64,000 bases of DNA, taken from positions 22,212 through 86,211 of the forward strand of contig JAQTNA010000014.1 of assembly GCA_028714035.1 (NCBI GenBank), in the 5' to 3' direction. The position numbers and the translations under genes were made by a program. Positions 27,531 to 37,917 of the stretch are shown here, one piece after another. Numbering within the stretch: position 1 is the stretch's first letter; the number at the start of each line of letters is the position of its first letter. The notes below the pieces were generated by a model. It was not told where the DNA came from, searched no databases, and saw nothing but the letters and a program-made list of their open reading frames with translations. This stretch comes from Rhodocyclaceae bacterium. Lineage in GTDB: Bacteria > Pseudomonadota > Gammaproteobacteria > Burkholderiales > Rhodocyclaceae.

Positions 27531-28109
27531 ATGAAAACCACCGCCAAGTTCTCCCTCATCGCCGCCCTGGCCTTCGCCGCCGCCGCGCCGGCCATGGCCG
27601 CGCCGGAGACCTACGTCCTGGATGCCGGCCACACCTTCCCGCGCTTTTCCTACAGCCACTTCGGCTACTCCACCCAGTTGAGCCGCTTCAACAAGACCAG
27701 CGGCAAGATCGTGTTCGACGCCGCGGCGAAAACCGGCTCCGTGGATGTGCTGATTGATGCCAAATCGGTGGACACCGGTTCGGCCCTCTTCGATCAACAC
27801 ATCCAGGGCGAGGACTTCCTGGATACGGCCAAGTACCCGACGGCCAGCTTCAAGTCCACCGCCGTGCGTTTCGAGGGCGACAAGCCCGTCGCCATCGCCG
27901 GTAACCTGACCCTCAAGGGCGTGACCCGGCCCGTCACCCTGACGGTCAGCTCCTTCCAGCACATGCCCCATCCCATGCTGAAGAAGGACGCCATCGGCGC
28001 CAACGCCAGCGTCACGGTCAAGCGCTCCGACTTCAACGCCGGCAAACACGCCCCCTACGTGGGCGACGAGGTGACCATCAGCATCGCCGTGGAAGCCATC
28101 AAGGAATAA
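27531..28109 (+). CDS. yceI: YceI family periplasmic protein (second copy)
   Basis: A 192-residue secreted protein with signal MKTTAKFSLIAALAFAAAAP ending at AMA before APETYV. It has the canonical YceI motifs HTFPRFSYSHFGYSTQLSRF, DFLDTAKYPTASF and VKRSDFNAGKHAPYVGDEV. A CAGGAG site precedes the ATG at 27531; the gene lies 28 bases after the first copy and belongs to the same operon. Closer than the first copy to E. coli YceI by motif spelling. Confidence 0.92.
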   Translation: MKTTAKFSLIAALAFAAAAPAMAAPETYVLDAGHTFPRFSYSHFGYSTQLSRFNKTSGKIVFDAAAKTGSVDVLIDAKSVDTGSALFDQHIQGEDFLDTAKYPTASFKSTAVRFEGDKPVAIAGNLTLKGVTRPVTLTVSSFQHMPHPMLKKDAIGANASVTVKRSDFNAGKHAPYVGDEVTISIAVEAIKE

Positions 28110-28126
28110 GCGGGCCGTCCCTCGGT

Positions 28127-28160
28127 CCAATCCTCTCGCCGCTCGTGGGGAGAGGATTGG
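28127..28160. terminator. 11-bp perfect hairpin after yceI
   Basis: CCAATCCTCTC (28127-28137) pairs perfectly with GAGAGGATTGG (28150-28160) across a 12-base loop. There is no U-run after it, so it may act as an mRNA-stabilising or repeat element rather than a classic intrinsic terminator. It separates yceI from the CDGSH gene. Confidence 0.5.
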
Positions 28161-28193
28161 CCTCTTCCGACTCAAACAGAAAAGGAACAAACC

Positions 28194-28433
28194 ATGACCA
28201 CTCCGACCATCGCCCAGAAGTCTCCCTACGCCGTTGAGGTGGAGGAGGGCAAGAGCTACTGGTGGTGCGCCTGCGGCAGGAGCCAGAACCAGCCGTTCTG
28301 CGACGGCAGCCACCAGGGCACGGACATCTCACCGGTGGAATACAAGGCGGACAAGACCGGAACCGTCCATTTCTGCGGTTGCAAGCACAGCGGCAAGGGC
28401 GCCCTGTGCGACGGCAGCCACAAGAAGCTGTGA
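28194..28433 (+). CDS. Double CDGSH iron-sulfur protein
   Basis: A 79-residue protein with two CDGSH zinc-finger-like iron-sulfur sites: CACGRSQNQPFCDGSH and CGCKHSGKGALCDGSH. Each binds one redox-active, often acid-labile 2Fe-2S cluster through three cysteines and one histidine. Small bacterial two-domain members are linked to iron or redox homeostasis, but the partner is not known. An AAAGGA site precedes the ATG. Confidence 0.93.
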   Translation: MTTPTIAQKSPYAVEVEEGKSYWWCACGRSQNQPFCDGSHQGTDISPVEYKADKTGTVHFCGCKHSGKGALCDGSHKKL

Positions 28434-28475
28434 GCCGACGCCCTTTCCCGGGCTAACATTATTCCTTCGAGAAAA

Positions 28476-28494
28476 CCCCCGGCTTTGCCGGGGG
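28476..28494 (+). terminator. GC-rich hairpin after the CDGSH gene
   Basis: CCCCCGGC and GCCGGGGG form an 8-bp stem with a TTT loop, followed by ATACTTGTTG. The U-tract is weak, but the position, 42 bases after the CDGSH stop and before the reductase ribosome site, fits an intrinsic terminator. Confidence 0.6.
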
Positions 28495-28531
28495 ATACTT
28501 GTTGACCCGACATTTTCATCAGGAAACGACG

Positions 28532-29614
28532 ATGACCCATCTGTTCGAACCTCTCCAGCTGCGCGACGTCACCCTGGCCAACCGCATCGGCATGTCGCCC
28601 ATGTGCCAGTATTCCGCCATGGACGGCGTGCCTCAGGACTGGCATTTCGTGCATTACGGCAGTCGCGCGGCGGGCGGCGTGGGCCTGATGATCCTGGAAG
28701 CCACGGCCGTGGTGCCGGAGGGCCGGATCAGCCCCGGCGACCTGGGTCTGTGGCATGACGGCCAGATCGAGCCGCTGGCGCGCATCGCCCGATTTGCCCA
28801 GGATCAGGGCTGCGTGCCCGCCGTCCAGTTGGCCCACGCCGGCCGCAAGGCCAGTGTCGGCCTGGGCTGGCAGGTCCAGCGCAGCCTGGAGGGGCAGGAA
28901 GGCGGCTGGGCGACGGTCGCCCCCTCGGCCCTGCCCTTCGGCGAGGCTTATGTCCCGCCCCATGAACTGGACGAGGCCGGCATCCGCCGGGTCATCGCCC
29001 ATTTCGTGGGCAGTGCGCGCAGGGCGCGGGCGGCCGGTTTCCAGGCCGTGGAAATCCACTCGGCCCACGGCTACCTGCTGCACCAGTTCCTGTCGCCCCT
29101 GTCCAACCTTCGTACCGACGCCTGGGGCGGCAGCTTCGAGAACCGCAGCCGCCTGGTGCGGGAGGTGGTTGGCGCGGTGCGCGCCGAATGGCCGGACCGC
29201 CTGCCCCTCCTGGTGCGCCTCTCGGCCACGGACTGGGTCGAGGGCGGCTGGCATGCCGACGAGACGGTGGAGCTGTGCCGGATATTGAAGAGCCTGGGCG
29301 TGGACCTGGTGGATGTGTCCACGGCGGGGCTCATGCCGACGGCAAGGATTCCCGTCGGGCCGGGCTTTCAGACCGAATTCGCCGCCCGGGTGCGCCGCGA
29401 GGCCGACATTCCCGCCGCCAGCGTCGGCCTCATCACCTCGCCCCAGCAGGCCGATCACATCATCCGGAGCGGCCAGGCGGACATGGTGTTCCTGGGCCGG
29501 GAACTCCTGCGCAACCCCCTCTGGCCGCTGGCGGCCGCCCAGGCCCTGGGCCAGAGTACACCCTGGCCCAGGCAGTATCTGCGCGCCGGCCCGGCGGGGG
29601 CGACGGGGCGCTGA
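28532..29614 (+). CDS. NADH:flavin oxidoreductase, old yellow enzyme family (NamA/YqjM class)
   Basis: A 360-residue FMN-dependent ene-reductase. Motifs: the opening LFEPLQLRDVTLANRIGMSP with MCQYSA (thermophilic-like class cysteine), QLAHAGRKAS, and EIHSAHGYLLHQFLSPLSN followed by GGSFENR. The C-terminal GLITSPQQADHII and GRELLRNP complete the TIM barrel. It should reduce alpha,beta-unsaturated carbonyl compounds with NAD(P)H. The ATG at 28532 has an AGGAAACGACG leader. Confidence 0.92.
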   Translation: MTHLFEPLQLRDVTLANRIGMSPMCQYSAMDGVPQDWHFVHYGSRAAGGVGLMILEATAVVPEGRISPGDLGLWHDGQIEPLARIARFAQDQGCVPAVQLAHAGRKASVGLGWQVQRSLEGQEGGWATVAPSALPFGEAYVPPHELDEAGIRRVIAHFVGSARRARAAGFQAVEIHSAHGYLLHQFLSPLSNLRTDAWGGSFENRSRLVREVVGAVRAEWPDRLPLLVRLSATDWVEGGWHADETVELCRILKSLGVDLVDVSTAGLMPTARIPVGPGFQTEFAARVRREADIPAASVGLITSPQQADHIIRSGQADMVFLGRELLRNPLWPLAAAQALGQSTPWPRQYLRAGPAGATGR

Positions 29615-29726
29615 AGCCTGGAGTTGATTGGGGGACGAGTCTCCCAAGCCATCGCATCAAACCCCGATCGCGCTTCGGCCCGAGCTACAAGACCCTTGCG
29701 GCTTGAGGTATATTGCGGGTCTGCAT

Positions 29727-29757
29727 GGCCGCCCCGTCAGGTGACGACGGGGCGGCC
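29727..29757. terminator. 12-bp perfect hairpin between reductase and GGDEF-EAL genes
   Basis: GGCCGCCCCGTC (29727-29738) and GACGGGGCGGCC (29746-29757) pair perfectly around a 7-base loop. It ends 27 bases before the GTG start of the downstream gene, so besides terminating upstream transcription it could lie in the leader of that gene and affect its expression. No U-run follows. Confidence 0.55.
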
Positions 29758-29784
29758 TGATTCCGAGGCCGAATCCATATCCCC

Positions 29785-32727
29785 GTGTCCGTGAAGACCC
29801 AGACCGTCATCCGTATCCTCGTCCTGGCCCTGGCGTATTTTGCCGCCGGCTGGCTCGGCCTCCGGATTCCCTACACGGGTACGCACATCACCCTGGTCTG
29901 GTTGCCCACGGGTATCGCGGTGGCGGCGCTGATCCGCTGGGGGGCGTCCGTCTGGCCCGGCATCTACCTGGGCGCGTTTCTCGTCAATCTGGCCATCGGT
30001 TCCTCACCGAGTCTGGCGGTCGGCATCGCCGTGGGCAACACCCTCGGCCCCATGCTGGCCGCGATAGGGCTCGGGCGCATGGAATTTCATCCCGCCTTCG
30101 ATCGCCGCAAGGATGTGGGCTCCTTCATCGCCGCCGCCTGCGTCGGCATGATGGCCTCGGCCTCGGGCGGGGTCGCCAGCCTCCATCTGGCCGGCCTCCT
30201 GCCCCTGGAAACCATGGGCGCCGCCTGGCTGACCTGGTGGATGGGGGACGCGGTCGGAGTGCTGCTGGCAGCGCCCTTCCTCCTGAGTCTTGGCCGGGGA
30301 CGCATGGAGCAACTGCGCCGCAACCGCAAGGAACTGCTGCTCTGGATACTGATTGGTGGCGTGGTCGTGTGGCTGGCCTTCGTTCAGGATTACCAGGGCA
30401 CACGGAATTCCTTGCCCCTGGCCTTCCTGACCCTGCCCGTCCTGGCCTGGGCCGCCCTGCGTTTCGGCAACACCGGCACGGCCCTGGCCACCCTGGGCTG
30501 TTCGGTGGTGGCCGCCTGGAGTACGACCAACGGCCACGGCCCGTTTGCCCTGGCCGACGGACATGCCCGCCTGTTTCTGCTGTGGAGCTACATGGCGACC
30601 ACCGTGCTCACGGGTTCCCTGATCACCGCCTTGCAGGCCGAACGGGTGCTGGTGGAAAAAAACCTGCGGGAGAGCGAGGAGAAGGTCCGTGGTTTGTTCG
30701 AGCTTTCCCCCCTGGGCATTGCCCTGGTGGACATGACCGGCCGCTTCGTGGAGTTCAACGAGGCGTTCCGGAACATCTGCGGCTATTCGGCGGAAGAGCT
30801 GAAGTCCCTGGACTACTGGACGCTTACCCCCAGGAAGTACGAGGCCGACGAGGCGCGGCAACTGGAGTCCCTGGAACGCTCCGGTCGCTACGGCCCTTAT
30901 GAGAAGGAGTACGTGAGGAAGGACGGCAGCCGGGTTCCCCTTCGGCTCAACGGCATGCTGATCACCGGCAACGACGGCCGGAAATACATCTGGTCCATCG
31001 TCGAGAACATCGCCGACCGCAGGCGGACGGAGGAAGACCTGCGCATCGCCGCCACCGCCTTCGAGGCCCAGGTGGGCATCATCGTCACCGATCCCGAGGG
31101 CGTGATTCTGAGGGTCAATCGGGCCTTCACGGAGGACACCGGCTACAGCGCCGAGGAGGCCATCGGCCAGACGCCGCGCCTGCTCAAGTCCGGCCGCCAC
31201 GACACGGCTTTTTATGCCGCCATGTGGGACAGCATCCAGCACAAGGGCGGATGGCAGGGCGAAATCTGGGACCGGCGCAAGAGCGGCGAGATCTATCCCA
31301 AGTGGATGACGATCACGGCGGTCAAGGGGGATGACGGCACGACCAAGGATTACGTGTGCACCCAGAGCGACATCACGGATCGCAAGGCCAAGGAGGACGA
31401 GATCAGGCACCTCGCCTTCTACGATCCGCTGACCCATCTGCCCAACCGGCGCCTTCTCCGGGATCGCCTGCATCACGCCCTGGCGGCCAGCCATCGCAGC
31501 CGCAAGCAGGGGGCGCTGTTGTTCATAGACCTGGATAACTTCAAGACCCTGAACGACACCCTGGGGCATGACAAGGGCGACCTTCTGCTGCAACAGGTGG
31601 GGCAGCGCCTTGCCTCCTGCGTCCGGGAAGAAGATACCGTGGCGCGCCTGGGCGGCGACGAATTCGTGGTCATGCTGGAATCCCTGAGCCACAAGAGCAA
31701 CGAGGCCGCGGCTCAGGCGGAGATGGTGGGCGAGAAGATACTGGCCACGCTCAACCAGAATTACCTGCTCGACGGCCATGATTACCGCAGCACGCCCAGC
31801 ATAGGCGTGACCCTGTTTGGCAACCAGCACGAGTCCATGGAGGAGCTGCTGAAGCAGGCCGATCTGGCCATGTACCAGGCCAAGGCCGCGGGGCGGAACG
31901 CCCTGCGTTTCTTCGACCCGGAAATGCAGTCCGCCGTGACCGCCCGCGTCGCCCTGGAGGCGGACCTGCGCCAGGCGGTGCGGGAGGGGCAGTTCCTTCT
32001 CTACTACCAGGCCCAGGTGGAAGAACGGGAGCGACTGACCGGGGCCGAGGTGCTGGTGCGTTGGCGCCATCCCCAGCGCGGCATGGTGTTCCCCGGAGAC
32101 TTCATCGCCCTGGCAGAGGAGACCGGCCTGATCCTGCCCCTGGGTCTCTGGGTGCTGGAAATGGCCTGTGCCCAGCTCGCGGCCTGGGCGCTCAGCCCCG
32201 ACACCACCCGCCTCACCCTGGCCGTCAATGTCAGCGCCCACCAGTTGCGCCAGCCGAATTTTGTCGAGCAGGTGCTGGCGGTCCTGGAGTCCTCGGGGGC
32301 CGATCCGGAGAAACTCAAGCTGGAACTCACCGAGAGCGAGCTCATGGACAATGTGGAAGACACCATTGCCAAGATGACCGCCCTGAAAGACAGGGGAGTG
32401 GGCTTCGCCCTGGACGATTTCGGCACCGGCTATTCCTCCCTGGCCTACCTGAAGCGTCTGCCTCTGGAGAAGCTGAAGATTGACCGCTCCTTCGTCATGG
32501 ATGTGCTCACGGACCCCAATGACGCGGTGATCGCCACCACCATCGTGGCGCTCGCCCGCAGCCTGGGCCTGGAGGTCATCGCCGAGGGGGTCGAGACTGA
32601 GGAGCAGCGCACCTTCCTGGCCCAAAATGGCTGCCATGCCTACCAGGGCTACCTGTTCAGCCGCCCGCTGCCCCTGGATGCGTTCGAGGCGCTCGTCCGC
32701 GAAAGATCGGCTTCCGCACCGGCCTGA
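29785..32727 (+). CDS. MASE1-PAS-PAS-GGDEF-EAL c-di-GMP enzyme
   Basis: A 980-residue protein starting at GTG. N-terminal MASE1 membrane domain (about 1-290, eight or so helices beginning VIRILVLALAYFAAGWLGL). PAS domains at about 295-415 and 420-540. GGDEF follows with an intact active site (RLGGDEFVVML) and inhibitory site REED five residues before it. The EAL domain has AEVLVRW in place of EAL but keeps DDFGTGYSSLAYLKRLPLEK and QGYLFSRPLP. It could both make and break c-di-GMP; the intact motifs do not settle which activity dominates. The stop codon lies inside a REP-like palindrome that precedes the RayT gene. Confidence 0.93.
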   Translation: MSVKTQTVIRILVLALAYFAAGWLGLRIPYTGTHITLVWLPTGIAVAALIRWGASVWPGIYLGAFLVNLAIGSSPSLAVGIAVGNTLGPMLAAIGLGRMEFHPAFDRRKDVGSFIAAACVGMMASASGGVASLHLAGLLPLETMGAAWLTWWMGDAVGVLLAAPFLLSLGRGRMEQLRRNRKELLLWILIGGVVVWLAFVQDYQGTRNSLPLAFLTLPVLAWAALRFGNTGTALATLGCSVVAAWSTTNGHGPFALADGHARLFLLWSYMATTVLTGSLITALQAERVLVEKNLRESEEKVRGLFELSPLGIALVDMTGRFVEFNEAFRNICGYSAEELKSLDYWTLTPRKYEADEARQLESLERSGRYGPYEKEYVRKDGSRVPLRLNGMLITGNDGRKYIWSIVENIADRRRTEEDLRIAATAFEAQVGIIVTDPEGVILRVNRAFTEDTGYSAEEAIGQTPRLLKSGRHDTAFYAAMWDSIQHKGGWQGEIWDRRKSGEIYPKWMTITAVKGDDGTTKDYVCTQSDITDRKAKEDEIRHLAFYDPLTHLPNRRLLRDRLHHALAASHRSRKQGALLFIDLDNFKTLNDTLGHDKGDLLLQQVGQRLASCVREEDTVARLGGDEFVVMLESLSHKSNEAAAQAEMVGEKILATLNQNYLLDGHDYRSTPSIGVTLFGNQHESMEELLKQADLAMYQAKAAGRNALRFFDPEMQSAVTARVALEADLRQAVREGQFLLYYQAQVEERERLTGAEVLVRWRHPQRGMVFPGDFIALAEETGLILPLGLWVLEMACAQLAAWALSPDTTRLTLAVNVSAHQLRQPNFVEQVLAVLESSGADPEKLKLELTESELMDNVEDTIAKMTALKDRGVGFALDDFGTGYSSLAYLKRLPLEKLKIDRSFVMDVLTDPNDAVIATTIVALARSLGLEVIAEGVETEEQRTFLAQNGCHAYQGYLFSRPLPLDAFEALVRERSASAPA

Positions 32728-32739
32728 AACCGGACCTAC
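32718..32739. repeat. REP-like palindrome overlapping the GGDEF-EAL stop
   Basis: ACCGGCCTGAAACCGGACCTAC is a diverged copy of the local REP unit (GTCGGGCTGAAGCCCGACCTAC). The TGA stop of the upstream gene is in its loop. Confidence 0.7.
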
Positions 32740-32757
32740 GTCCGTTTCGTGGTAACT

Positions 32758-32781
32758 GTAGGTCGGGATTCGTCCCGACAG
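32758..32781. repeat. REP hairpin upstream of RayT
   Basis: GTAGGTCGGGATTCGTCCCGACAG has GTCGGGA and TCCCGAC arms with the GTAG foot used by REP-associated transposases. It lies 11 bases before the RayT start. Confidence 0.8.
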
Positions 32782-32792
32782 GAAATTCAGAT

Positions 32793-33248
32793 TTGCCGAT
32801 GTCGTACAACGATCTGCGCAAGGGCCGCTATTCCGATTGCGGCATGGCTTACCACATTACGTCTGTGACCCGGAATCGTTACCCGCATTTCCAGGACTGG
32901 CAGATCGGGCGTATCGTGGTTCGGCAACTCATGCGCCTTGCGCGGGAGGGCGTGGCAGATACACTTTGCTTTGTCGTCATGCCGGATCACGTTCACTGGC
33001 TGATGGTCTTGCGCCAAGGCTCGCTCGCGGAAACCGTGCGCCGTCTCAAGGCGCGTGCCTCCCGGGAATTCGGCCAGCCCCTCTGGCAACCAAACTACCA
33101 TGACCATGCACTACGGGGTGATGAGGACTTGCGCGTCCTGGCGAGATATATCGTTGCAAATCCGCTGCGCGCGGGGTTGGTGGAACACCTTGGCGACTAC
33201 CCGTTGTGGGATGCGATTTGGCTGGATGGAAGCGAATTGTCGGGCTGA
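32793..33248 (+). CDS. REP-associated tyrosine transposase (RayT, Y1_Tnp family)
   Basis: A 151-residue single-strand DNA transposase of the HUH class. The metal site is PDHVHWLM (His-Val-His), and the nucleophile tyrosine is most likely in the helix LRVLARYIVANPLRAGLV. The N-terminus RKGRYSDCGMAYHITSVTRN is typical of TnpA-REP proteins, which cut and rejoin REP hairpins. It is flanked on both sides by REP hairpins ending in GTAG/CTAC, as expected for a domesticated, non-self-mobile element. An ATG at 32802 (fourth codon) is an alternative start. Confidence 0.93.
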   Translation: MPMSYNDLRKGRYSDCGMAYHITSVTRNRYPHFQDWQIGRIVVRQLMRLAREGVADTLCFVVMPDHVHWLMVLRQGSLAETVRRLKARASREFGQPLWQPNYHDHALRGDEDLRVLARYIVANPLRAGLVEHLGDYPLWDAIWLDGSELSG

Positions 33249-33260
33249 AGCCCGACCTAC
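33239..33260. repeat. REP hairpin at the RayT stop
   Basis: GTCGGGCTGAAGCCCGACCTAC, a perfect palindrome with loop TGA or so; the RayT stop codon is inside it. Confidence 0.85.
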
Positions 33261-33278
33261 GTTCGGTTCGTGGTAACT

Positions 33279-33302
33279 GTAGGTCGGGATTTATCCCGAC
33301 AG
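33279..33302. repeat. REP hairpin, inverted relative to the previous one
   Basis: GTAGGTCGGGATTTATCCCGACAG, paired head-to-head with the unit at 33239-33260 to form a BIME-like doublet. Confidence 0.85.
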
Positions 33303-33350
33303 GAAAAGGCAGGGCGGCGAAGGTCAGGCTGGGGGGCGCCTTATCACCAC

Positions 33351-33484
33351 GGGGTGATGAGGACTTGCGCGTCCTGGCGAGATATATCGTTGCAAATCCG
33401 TTGCGCGCGGGGTTGGTGGAACGCCTCGGCGACTACCCGTTGTGGGATGCGATCTGGCTGGATGGAAGCGAATTGTCGGGCTGA
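33351..33484 (+). pseudogene. RayT C-terminal fragment in the duplicated block
   Basis: The fragment encodes RGDEDLRVLARYIVANPLRA and the following residues to the same stop as the intact gene, but has no N-terminal half and no HUH motif. It is nearly identical to the intact gene (one His to Arg change near GLVE), so the duplication is recent. Confidence 0.85.
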
Positions 33485-33496
33485 AGCCCGACCTAC
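33475..33496. repeat. REP hairpin in duplicated block
   Basis: Copy of the 33239-33260 unit, identical palindrome GTCGGGCTGAAGCCCGACCTAC. Confidence 0.85.
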
Positions 33497-33514
33497 GTCC
33501 GTTTCGTGGTAACT

Positions 33515-33538
33515 GTAGGTCGGGATTTATCCCGACAG
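33515..33538. repeat. REP hairpin in duplicated block
   Basis: Copy of the 33279-33302 unit, GTAGGTCGGGATTTATCCCGACAG. Confidence 0.85.
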
Positions 33539-33576
33539 GAAAAGGCAGGGCGGCGAAGGTCAGGCTGGGGGGCGCC

Positions 33577-34763
33577 TTACGCCTGGCCGCCCCGTTCCGC
33601 CAGGCGATCCAGGATGGCGGGAGCCATAGCGCGCATCGAGTGCTGCCCAGTCCACGGGCCGGGCATCCGGGTCTGACTCGGCAAGGGCCGGCATAGGAGC
33701 TTCCGGGGCTGCGGACGACTCACCGGGGTGCGCCGCGGCCAGCCTGCATCGGCTTGGCGCATGCCTGAGGATGGCCGCCACCAGTTCTTCCGTTTGCACG
33801 GGCTTGGCCACGTGGGCCACCATGCCGGCAGTGAGGATCTTGTCCCTTTCCTCGGCCAGGGCGTGGGCCGTGAGGCCGATGATGGGCATGGCGGGCGCGA
33901 GGGCGAGGATGCGGCGCGTGGCCTCATAGCCGTCCATTTCCGGCATCTGGATGTCCATCAGGATCAGATCGAAGGCCTGGGGGGCGGCCATCATTTTTTC
34001 CACGGCGGAGCTGCCGTCATCCACGAATTCCAGCCGGGGCCGATCCGGGGCCAGCAGTTCCGCCAGCACCGCCTGATTTACCTCGTTGTCCTCCGCCACC
34101 AGGATGGAGAGCCCGGCCAGGCGCGGCCCGATCATCGGCGCCGGGGCCTCGATGCGTGCCGGCGGCTCCGCCGGGGCGTAGGGCAGGCACAGGGTGAAGC
34201 GGCTGCCCTGGCCGGGCGAGCCATTCACGGTGATGTCGCCGCCCATCATTTCCGCCAGCCGGCGGCTGATGGCCAGACCGAGACCGGTGCCGCCGGAACG
34301 GCGCGTGGTGCTGCTGTCGGCTTGCTCGAAGGCGGTGAACAAACGGGCTTGCTGCGCCTCATCCATGCCCAGGCCGGTATCGCTGACCGAGAACACAAGT
34401 TGCTTGCCATCCCGGCGAGCCGCGAGGAGGATGCCGCCGCGTTCGGTGAACTTGGTGGCGTTCGAGAGCAGGTTCACCAGGATCTGGGTCAGGCGCAGGC
34501 TGTCACCGAGGCAGCCTGCGGGCAGGTCGGGCGCGCAGACGCTCCTTCAGCCGGGCGAGCATCTGCTGGAACGCTGCCCCCGGCAGGCTGAAGTCCGAGA
34601 TCACCAGGTCCCAGTGCCCGCCGTCCAGGGCAGCGTCCAGTTTCTCGTAGGAATCCACCCGACGGCATTCTGCATCCAGGCCATGCTGACGCAGGTGGTG
34701 CTCCAGCAAGAGGAAGTCGGCAGGCCGATCTTCGATGTTGAGGAACCTCGGGGGCGGAGCCAT
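33577..34763 (-). pseudogene. Decayed hybrid kinase (REC...HATPase-REC), tandem copy of the 34772 gene
   Basis: An N-terminal receiver start (34763 down, APPPRFLNIEDRPADFLLLE) is homologous to the intact neighbour's receiver but breaks off after LARLKER. The sequence continues out of frame directly into the HATPase part ([12 protein letters not shown], then [24 protein letters not shown]) and the second receiver ([13 protein letters not shown]). The rest of the first receiver, the PAS domains and HisKA are gone. A second frameshift occurs near 33640 ([11 protein letters not shown] continues in another frame as [12 protein letters not shown]), and the C-terminal HPt is lost at the REP duplication. 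No phospho-acceptor histidine remains, so the kinase is inactive. Confidence 0.85.
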
Positions 34764-34771
34764 GACTTGCT

Positions 34772-37476
<2,705 letters not shown>

Positions 37477-37480
<4 letters not shown>

Positions 37481-37917
37481 GTCGCTTTTCCGGGCGGTTC
37501 GTTGGTGGCCAGCCAGTAAACGCCCAGGCGTGCCACGGTTTCGGCGAATTCGGTGAAGTCCAGGGGCTTCCGCACGAAGCTGTTGGCGCCGCTTTCATAA
37601 CTCTTCAGCCGGTCCCGGTCGTCGTCGGACGAGGTGAGGATGGCCACCGGCAGGAGGCGGGTGCGCGCATCGGCGCGCAGTCGCGCCAGGACCTCCAGCC
37701 CGGAGAGACGCGGTAGGCCGATGTCGAGCAGCACCACGGTGGGCATCTCCCCCCCGGCGCGGCCGGCGAACTCACCCTCGCAGAACAGGTAGTCCAGCGC
37801 CTGCTGCCCGTCCCGCGCCACGTCCACCTTGTTGGCGACGTTGCTCTTCTTCAGTGCGCGCAGGATCAGCATTTCGTCCTGGGGGTTGTCTTCCACCAGC
37901 AGGATGTTCCTAGCCAC
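37477..37917 (-). CDS. Stand-alone response regulator receiver (Rcp1-like)
   Basis: A 146-residue single receiver: acidic pocket VEDNPQDE, phospho-acceptor in VVLLDIGLPRLSG, Thr/Ser in AILTSSDDD and the lysine in FVRKPLDF. The extra loop before the acceptor (FCEGEFAGRAGGEMP) is typical of Rcp1-type regulators that pair with phytochrome-like kinases, matching the upstream kinase's HisKA type. The GTG at 37917 is preferred as start because GGAGG lies six bases upstream; the in-frame ATG at 37938 has none. It overlaps the upstream kinase by 8 bases. No output domain. Confidence 0.9.

Larger units (their letters stand above)
33113..33343. repeat. Tandem duplication, copy 1 (RayT 3-prime end plus two REPs)
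   Basis: This 231-base block contains the last 45 or so RayT codons, two REP hairpins and a spacer (GGCAGGGCGGCGAAGGTCAG). It recurs at 33349-33579 with an exact offset of 236 bases and only a handful of differences; 5 bases separate the copies. Confidence 0.95.
33349..33579. repeat. Tandem duplication, copy 2
   Basis: Second copy of the block at 33113-33343, same internal order. It carries REP hairpins at 33475-33496 and 33515-33538, and its last bases form the present stop region of the decayed kinase that follows on the minus strand. Confidence 0.95.

Noticed and set aside
29686..29714. TATATT as a -10 box for the GGDEF-EAL gene
   Set aside because: No acceptable -35 at 16-18 bases, and the following 12-bp hairpin would lie directly in the transcript start region.
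33206..33696. Short plus-strand open frames spanning the REP blocks
   Set aside because: They translate REP palindromes and RayT fragments; only the RayT-derived part (33351-33484) is gene-like and is listed as a pseudogene.
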